From Leptobrachium leishanense (Eukaryota > Chordata > Amphibia > Anura > Megophryidae), in the NCBI GenBank assembly GCA_009667805.1, contig CM019064.1, positions 276,191,662 to 276,255,661 of the forward strand: a DNA stretch of 64,000 nt, in the 5' to 3' direction. The notes beneath the pieces are model-generated. The model worked only from the letters and a program-made list of their open reading frames with translations. It was not told the DNA's origin and did not search any database. Position numbers and translations under genes: made by a program. Of the stretch, positions 57,415-64,000 are shown piece after piece (within the stretch, counting starts at the first letter, position 1; every line of letters begins with the position of its first letter).

Positions 57415-58131
57415 AAAAAGAGGCATCGCTGGAAAGGGCACACTCTTCCCATTCCAGCGGTGCCTCTCTTTTACTTTAATTTCTTCCCAACCAGAAGGGA
57501 GAGGGGCCAAATGACCCCCACTTCTTTCAGGCGCTCTTCTGGCTTTGCCGGGTGGGGTGCCTGAAACTGACATCATCGCGCCTGTCGTGATGATGCCAGT
57601 GCTCCTGGAGGGGGTATAAAAACAGGGTCTGACTTCAAGAAAGTCAGACCAATGTTGGACCCCAGAGGTAAGCGAGGTAAGTATCGGGAGTGAGGTGTCC
57701 CCACAATGGATGACATGTGGGGAACATCCTCCACATATAGCGGGGAATCCCCATGATGTTCCACACATGTCTTCTTCTGCAGTGAAGGGGTAAAGAGGTT
57801 GCCGTGAGGTTGTCGGGTGGGCTTAACACTTTAATGGCCATTACAGTGTAGCGCTCAACCCCGAAGGAGCCGCTGTATAACCGGGTACTTCTGTCTCACC
57901 TCTGTGATAGGCCACAAAGCAAAATCCACAGCACACCAGCACACCTTGATAAGTTTTAAATGATAGTTTACTGAGTGTAAGAAATCTGGATATTGATACA
58001 TATAAATTGAACCTTTAACTATGCACAGTATGATACCAGAATTGAGGATAAAACACAAATATAACAGTAATAACTGACAATTAAAGTTATTCTAACCGCG
58101 GATTTCCTGCATCGTAATCAAATTATATCTA

Positions 58132-59741
58132 CAGTTGTGTTCAAAATTATTCAACCCCCAATGCTGTAAAGGGTTTTAGGGAATTTAGTGTACATTTGTA
58201 ATTGTATTCAGAATGAAATCCTACAAGGACTTTTTAAAGAACCATATGCAACTAAAATGACATCAATTGGTTTTGTAATACAGTAGTAAATATTTCTTTT
58301 GTGAATTCTTCATTGATACAATTATTCAACCCCTTAAAGACTACCACTCTGAAGAACAGAGGTTCATTCAAGTGTTTTCAATCAGGTATTGAAAACACCT
58401 GTGGATGTCACGGAGCAGCAATAAGCATAATAAGCACCAATTAGGCAGCTTTAAAATGACTGTGATACTCAGCTCCTTCTAGACATTTACTGGTGTGGTT
58501 ACAAACATGGTGAAGTCAAGAGAATGGTCCAGGAAGACAAGAGAAGAGGTGATTACTCTTCACAGGAAGGGTAATGGCTATAAGAAGATTGCAAAGATGT
58601 TAAACATACCAAGAGAGACCATGGGAAGCATCATTCACAAATTCAAGGCAAAGGGCACTGTTGAAACGCTACCTGGTTGTGGCAGAAAGAAGATGCTGAC
58701 TTCGACTGCTGTGCACTATCTGAAGTGTAGAGTGGAGAAAAGTCCCCGTGTGACTGCTGAGGAACTGAGAAAAGATTTGTCAGATGTGGGTACTGAAGTT
58801 TCAGCTCAGACAATACGGCGCACACTGCGTAATGAAGGCCTCCATGCCAGAACTCCCAGGCGCACCCCCTTGCTGTCTCCAAAGATTAAGAATAGTCGAC
58901 TGCAGTATGCCAAAAGTCATGTGGACAAACCACAGAAGTTTTGGGATAGTGTTCTGTGGACTGATGAAACAAAATTAGAACTGTTTGGGCCCATGGATCA
59001 ACGCTATGTTTGGAGGAGGAAGAACAAGGCCTATGAAGAAAAGAACACCTTGCCTACTGTGAAGCATGGCGGGGGGGTCAATCATGCTTTGGGGCTGTTT
59101 TGCTTCTGCAGGTACAGGGAAGCTTCAGCGTGTGCAAGGTACCATGAATTCTCTTCAGTACCAGGAAATATTGGATGACAATGTGATGCAGTCCATCACA
59201 AACCTGAGGCTTGGGAGACGTTGGACCTTTCAACAGAACAATGATCCCAAGCATACCTCCAAGTCCACTAGAGTATGGTTGCAGATTAAAGGCTGGAACA
59301 TTTTGGAGTGGCCATCGCAGTCACCTAACTTAAATTCGATTGAGAACCTCTGGTGGGACTTAAAGAAAGCAGTTGCAGTGCGCAAGCCTAAGAATGTGAC
59401 TGAACTGGAGGCTTTTGCCCATGACGAATGGGCGAAGATACCCGTAGATCGCTGCAAGACACTTGTGTCAAGCTATGCTTCACGTTTAAAAGCTGTTATA
59501 ACTGTAAAAGGATGTTGTACTAAGATTGAATGTCACTTGGGGGTTGAATAAAACTGATAATGATGTGAGCACAGAAAAGACATTTGTGGTTACTTCATTA
59601 TAAATGTTATGTTATATTTGTCTGACCTACACGTGCCGCTTTGATTTAATTGTAAGCAAGATGACTGAATGATCAAAATCAATGTCAAACTGGCCAAAAC
59701 ACTCAATTTCAGTGGGGGTTGAATAATTTTGAACACAACTG
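58132..59741 (+). mobile_element. Tc1/mariner DNA transposon, complete in length
   Basis: 1610 bp between TA duplications (58130-58131, 59742-59743). The terminal repeats match exactly over about 28 bases (CAGTTGTGTTCAAAATTATT then CAACCCCC). A second copy of the ATTATTCAACCCC core lies inside each end (58319-58332 and about 59536-59549), giving an IR/DR layout like Sleeping Beauty. One transposase ORF with one frameshift. Confidence 0.94.
58495..59551 (+). pseudogene. Tc1 transposase, one frameshift
   Basis: An N-terminal paired-type helix-turn-helix (KSREWSRKTREEVITLHRKG ... NIPRETMGSIIHKF) and a second HTH precede the catalytic DDE: D in LWTDETK (about 58960), D in NNDPKHT (about 59241), E in SIENLWWDL (about 59340). 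Frame changes in a run of seven G near 59071. Apart from that base the ORF is open to 59551, about 350 residues, slightly above the usual ~340. Confidence 0.9.
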
Positions 59742-60613
59742 TACAATTTAGTCCCAATGTACCCGGGTACCTAAACCACTGGGGTTTTCTTCGGCTAGCC
59801 AAACATTGGGGCCAAAAATGCAAATGGCGGACAATCGGTGGGCACTGTCATGAACAACAATAGGCCTGAGGCCTCTCACGCATACACCGAGGAAGGGTGT
59901 CCGTCTGTAGCCGGTAGGTGCGTCGATAATTATCCCTTGTGAGGAGGCACTGTTCATCCCAGGCTGGAGCCCGATGTCACCCGGGGTTCTGGACCACAAA
60001 TCCCACTTCCGTCTGTCTGCGCCGAGTCGCCGCCAGCGATCTCCTCTCTGCAGGCTGTCACCTCACCCACTGCCTTGCAAAAATCACCTTCCAGACAGGA
60101 ACAAACAGCAATCCACTCCGTGCAGCAGATGACACTCCTGTACTGCATTTGTGACAAAATAAGCACAGTCTCTCCACACTTCAGATGCACAACTCTAGGA
60201 ATACTCTGACAGGCTGCCTTCTCTGCATCCTCATGCAGGATTCTCCCTACTCCAGCTGCACAACTCAGGGAACCTTCTGACAGGCTGCCTTCCCTGTCTC
60301 CACATGCTGAATTCTCTTTGCCACATGCTTCCTGGTGCCAGACTTCCACTTCTCCTTCTTCCTGTAGCATTCTGGGAGATGTAGTTCATTTGTCCATAGC
60401 ATCTTTCCTATGCTGCGCACACATATCCCACAAACTGTGCTACTAGCTCCACCTTTTGGTTGCAACAGCTTTAGTCTTAAAGGAGCAGTTATAAACAACA
60501 AGGCTACACTCTCCCCCCTCATAAAAATCCTTGGGTCCCCACAAAGGGTAATCGGCATTTACAAGTTCCACAGATAGCATATACATCACAAAAGGTCACA
60601 CATAATATTAACA

Positions 60614-61183
60614 CTAAGCCACCTGCACATCTTTACTGCTTACAGATAAACGCAGTTTATGACAGTGTCTAGCAAGAGGGCTGAGTAGAGAGAACCCCTG
60701 CCAAGGTGCGCTGATGGCCTGGGTTGAACTTGAGTCCTTAGATACTTCAGTGATCAAAGTGGACAACTCAGGTGATCTTCGCACAGTAGTTACAGCTTCC
60801 TCAGTGCTATTTCCTGGTGAGTCATAAGTGAGTCTCTGAGGGGTTCGTACCGGTCGTTTAAGCCTTGATTCTGTAATCCATGATGAGCCTTCATCTGTGG
60901 GATCCTCTTCTAGTGGAAGTGGTGGTCCAGGGAGCTCAATTTCCTCTTCTACTGACTGGACAGGGGCATCCTCTAGCACCCTCAAGAAATCTTTCATTTG
61001 AGAGGGTATAGAGTTATCTTCCATGGGTGTATCATTGTATGCTTGAGGCATAAATTCGGGAGCATCAGGTCTCAAATTTCTCAAACCCTGATCAAAAATT
61101 TGACTGACATCCACAAGTTCAGGTGCCCACATCCAGTTCAGACACATGTCTTCCTCATCACTGTCATCCTCACTTTCTCTCAC
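60614..61183 (-). pseudogene. C-terminal tail of gypsy integrase (fragment)
   Basis: RTPQRLTYDSPGNSTEEAVT and the following residues match RPPQRLTYDSPGHSTEEAIT in the tail at 30300-32189. Upstream is the same acidic Glu/Pro-rich tail (LRPDAPEF). All catalytic domains are missing. The conserved tail in two diverged elements suggests it is a true part of the protein. Confidence 0.8.
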
Positions 61184-61199
61184 AGAAAGTGGCAGTCAT

Positions 61200-61752
61200 C
61201 ATGTCTATTGGAAAGTCAAATCAGAGGTGTTGACCCCATCCTTATAGGTGCAACCTGATCAGCATTATCCCTTTGCTTGGATAACCCAGACCTTGACACT
61301 TCTTCGGAGCTGATCTGATCCATATCATATGATAACGATTAGATGAATGTTCTCTGGAAAGCATATATTGAACTTTCTGTGTTGGAATGTACAGTGTATG
61401 CAAATCTGCTTTTTTCCACTTGTCTTAAAAAAATACATTATGAATAAAAAAACAAGAATAGGAACGAGTTCTATGTGTTTAATAATTTTCTCAGATATTT
61501 CCCAGTTTAGTTACAATTTTATGAATGGTTTATAAAAAGAAACAACTTCTTGTAATTGTGATATGCTCCACACCAAACACACATTAACGTAAACTTTATT
61601 AAGCTTTTCATTTAACCATCTTTAATATTTTAATTCAATCTCCATACAAGGATGATCTGCTCCTTCACTTTATTTGTGAATGCCTTCTCTTAATTCACAT
61701 TAATCATCTCCCAATGTTGCTAATGAGCACCCTGTGATCTAGTGGACACTGT
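61200..61752. other. No feature recognised
   Basis: AT-rich sequence after the gypsy fragment. Confidence 0.4.
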
Positions 61753-61934
61753 CAAGGTTATTTAGTGAGTGGTGAAAACCAGGAAAATGGCTGGAGAAGT
61801 GAAAATTCTAGGTCAAAATAGACGATTTGGAAAGTGAGATAAATGGGAGAATTTTTCTGGTCTGGCTATTTTGACCTAAAATTTTCACTTCTCCAGCCAT
61901 TCTCCTGGTTTGCACCTCTCTCTGAATAACCCTG
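61753..61934. mobile_element. Palindromic MITE, complete
   Basis: 182 bp. CAAGGTTATTTAGTGAG at the left and CTCTCTGAATAACCCTG at the right, with arms that pair almost throughout (GGAGAAGTGAAAATTCTAGG against its inverse). Same family as 27845-28104. No clear target duplication. Confidence 0.75.
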
Positions 61935-63440
61935 ATAATTAATGCAAACAACATTTGTAATACTGTTGTTGCACTGTAAATTGATTCTACAAGTAAAATG
62001 GAAAAAAAAATAGTGAATGTTTGTAAAATGTGTATGCCCTGCCATCTAGTGGTAATAAGAAACAATTCTATTTAAAAATAAGTAGTGTAACCAGTAATAT
62101 AAACAATAACATAAATGAATAAACAAAAACATCTAAAACACTGCAGTATTACCTCGAAGTGTAGAACAAGTGGGAAAACAGCTTGTTGCAGAGGGGAGAG
62201 ATCACCAGTTAAATTGGGTAAACAGTATTATTCATCTATGGTGCCAAGCAAATATTAAATGCCAAGACCATTACTGTAAGTATGTGTACAGTATGTATGT
62301 ATGTATGTAAGTCTGTGTAAGTATGTGTACAGTAGTGGACAGTTGTGGGCGAGGAAAGAGGTTCCTAGTGGAAGACTGAGATGGTTATGGGATTTTAAGA
62401 GTGAGGTGTAGGAAATAGACAGACCGCATAAAAGAAATATTGCAGTCACATTGTATTTTAGATAGATGTGCATGATAACAGGTTGACAGAAATTGCCAAT
62501 TTGAAGTCTTTGTGAATATTTATTTACTGCTGCATCCTGCAAGGATAAGATCTCTTTGTATGGCCCACAAGTGGAGTATTTTATTAGCTGGGAAAGACTA
62601 GAAATCTACTTCTTCTAGCGTCAGAAACTAGTCCTCTGTAGGTGAATGATCAGTGATATCCCACTATGGTCTTAGGCCCCCTGGTTTGGCATGTTCATGC
62701 CTATTTAGTGTCAGGTTTTGTCTTATAATATATGTATATGTTGTGAGTTGAAGCCAGGATTTATAATTGACATTTAAACTTGAGATACATATCCAATGAT
62801 TTGCACTTCAATATTCTCACTAATATTTTACAGTTTTCCTGACATAAGCACTGCCCAGCACATCAATGTATTAATTTGGTCTCCTCTGCAGCATTGTTTT
62901 CCACTATTGGTCTAATATCCCTGGTCTTCCCCATTGGGTACTAAATGGCTTTAGGCCATTCTGTACCTCTGTCTGTTTGCTTGTTTGGTATTTTAGATAG
63001 ATCCCTCTTATCTTCCTTTATACACAGGTTCTCAGTTTGTAATCACCCCTTGCTATACATACACACTTGAGGTTTATTACCATCATTCGGTTTTGTTACA
63101 CACTTTCCCTATTTGAAAGATCAAACATTGGGCTCGATTTAATTTGACTCGATGGCTGAAATAGAGTCCCTTTTTTCTATTTTTGGCATTTTTCTGTTTT
63201 TGAGATTCAAATGCAGGTTATACTGGCATTTAGATTCCTGACAAAAATTTGGATTTAATGTCATCTCTCATGGCTATGCATTTTAAGAAGGCAAAACAGT
63301 TTTTCAGAGAGAGCAAAACAGTTCTATCGCTTGGTAATCATTTGCGGATAGAACCCCTAAACAATGTAACAACACATGGATTCCACTCATCTCCAAATTT
63401 AGCCAGGCGAGTGGGCAGATTAGGTCATCATCAAAAAACA
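61935..63440. other. No feature recognised except a small microsatellite
   Basis: A (GTAT)n run lies at 62291-62308. Nothing else is assignable. Confidence 0.4.
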
Positions 63441-63660
63441 TTGGCGTATTTTGAGTAGAGTTTATGGAGATGTCCCTTTGGTCCAGGTCCCTCCTATCTT
63501 TGCTTACAAAAGGAATAGGAACTTGAAAGACCATTTGGTTAAGGCAGACATAGGCCTCTCTAAGGAAAAACAACAGAAATTTTGGGATCACACAGAAAGG
63601 GCACATTTCCATGTCTTGGTTGTTCATCGTGTAAGGTTGCAAGGTTTGGGTCCGGTAAGC
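63441..63660 (+). pseudogene. Possible Penelope-like retroelement fragment
   Basis: Residues PPIFAYKRNRNLKDHLVKAD resemble the short linker (R-x-x-x-L-x-D-x-L-V) after the RT domain of Penelope-like elements. No RT or GIY-YIG motif is visible on either side. Weak; it could be chance or another retroelement. Confidence 0.3.
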
Positions 63661-64000
63661 ACAGTGAATAGGATTATAGCCCAGTTGCAGTAAAACAAAA
63701 ACACATGAAAAAGAAGGTTGAGGTGGATTTGCAGGATATATTATGGACTGCACACAGGAGGTTGGATATGTAGAAACAATAACCGGTCTTTGATTAAACA
63801 ATAGGGATTACGAGATACGTAGTTAGTTAACTGTGGGAGAACATAAGAAATCTTGAAAGATTCAAAATCTGGATTATACAGGAGTCCTTGGTAATTTGGA
63901 GGGTCTTGAGAAAGAACGAGGGTTTGTAAATCCAGGAGGGTCCGTACTACAAGGAGGGTCTGTAAGGTGAGGAGGGTCTATGAAGCAGCGGGAACTGTAG
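63661..64000. repeat. Unassigned end with GGAGGGTC repeats
   Basis: GGAGGGTC occurs four times between about 63897 and 63980, ~22-26 bases apart in the last three. Otherwise unrecognised. Confidence 0.4.

Larger units (their letters stand above)
48529..57790. mobile_element. Repeat T, copy B, split by hAT copy 2
   Basis: The left half (48529-49066) begins TTAACACCTTCACTGCTAAG. The right half (56804-57790) ends near TGCAGTGAAGGGGTAAA, the approximate inverse. Removing the hAT and one CTTTTAAC restores a continuous element colinear with copy A. The right half contains a retroposon (57024-57414) and a GGTATAAAA sequence near 57613. Confidence 0.6.
57847..60508 (-). repeat. Gypsy LTR interrupted by a Tc1 element
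   Basis: The two halves (57847-58129 and 59744-60508) read GAGCCGCTGTATAACCGGG... and ...ACCCGGGTACC..., in the same order as the LTR at 29096-30221 but clearly diverged. Confidence 0.85.
57847..61190 (-). mobile_element. Truncated Ty3/gypsy element, relative of 29096-37591
   Basis: An LTR with TGTAGCGCTC at one end and AAGGCTACA at the other (57847-60508), followed by a purine tract (complement CTCTCCCCCCTC, 60509-60520) and the C-terminal end of pol. Similarity stops near 61190. The LTR is split by a Tc1 element; without it the LTR is about 1050 bp. Confidence 0.85.

Overview
The window is wholly repetitive vertebrate DNA, most likely from an anuran with a large genome. I see no host protein-coding gene, rRNA, tRNA or CRISPR array. 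The frog assignment is inference: it rests on the mix of CR1/L2 LINE tails, Ty1/copia, PNMA-type Ty3/gypsy, Tc1/mariner and many hAT elements, plus abundant palindromic MITEs and minisatellites.

Layout. 1-8248: a hAT element (transposase on the minus strand, window-truncated) carrying two nested non-autonomous hAT elements with 8-bp target-site duplications (TSDs) and an 81-bp tandem array. 8728-11060: a 5'-truncated CR1-like LINE. 11-19 kb: a degenerate ~335-bp tandem repeat, L2 tails and two MITEs with hairpin ends. 19133-23697: a nearly intact Ty1/copia element whose primer site matches the anticodon arm of initiator tRNA-Met. 24-29 kb: MITEs, LTR-like pieces and a 'train' of nested hairpins. 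29096-37591: a complete-length Ty3/gypsy element on the minus strand with tRNA-Pro primer site, PNMA-like gag and a GGGAAAC -1 frameshift site. 39424-48052: a MITE holding a hAT element that holds a 7-kb 41/52-bp satellite and a ~400-bp palindrome. 48529-57790: a TTAA-flanked repeat split by a second, full-length hAT (49075-56795) that itself carries a hairpin-ended MITE, minisatellites and a solo LTR. 57847-61190: a truncated relative of the gypsy element whose LTR was split by a Tc1 element. The last 3 kb is mostly unassigned.

How the parts relate. Almost everything is nested insertion, and TSDs plus empty-site comparison between the two hAT copies date the order of events. The copia LTRs differ at one visible position and the gypsy LTRs at only a few, so both are young. 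Yet their coding regions carry several single-base frameshifts, the copia and Tc1 ones in or beside homopolymers, so some may be sequencing errors rather than decay.
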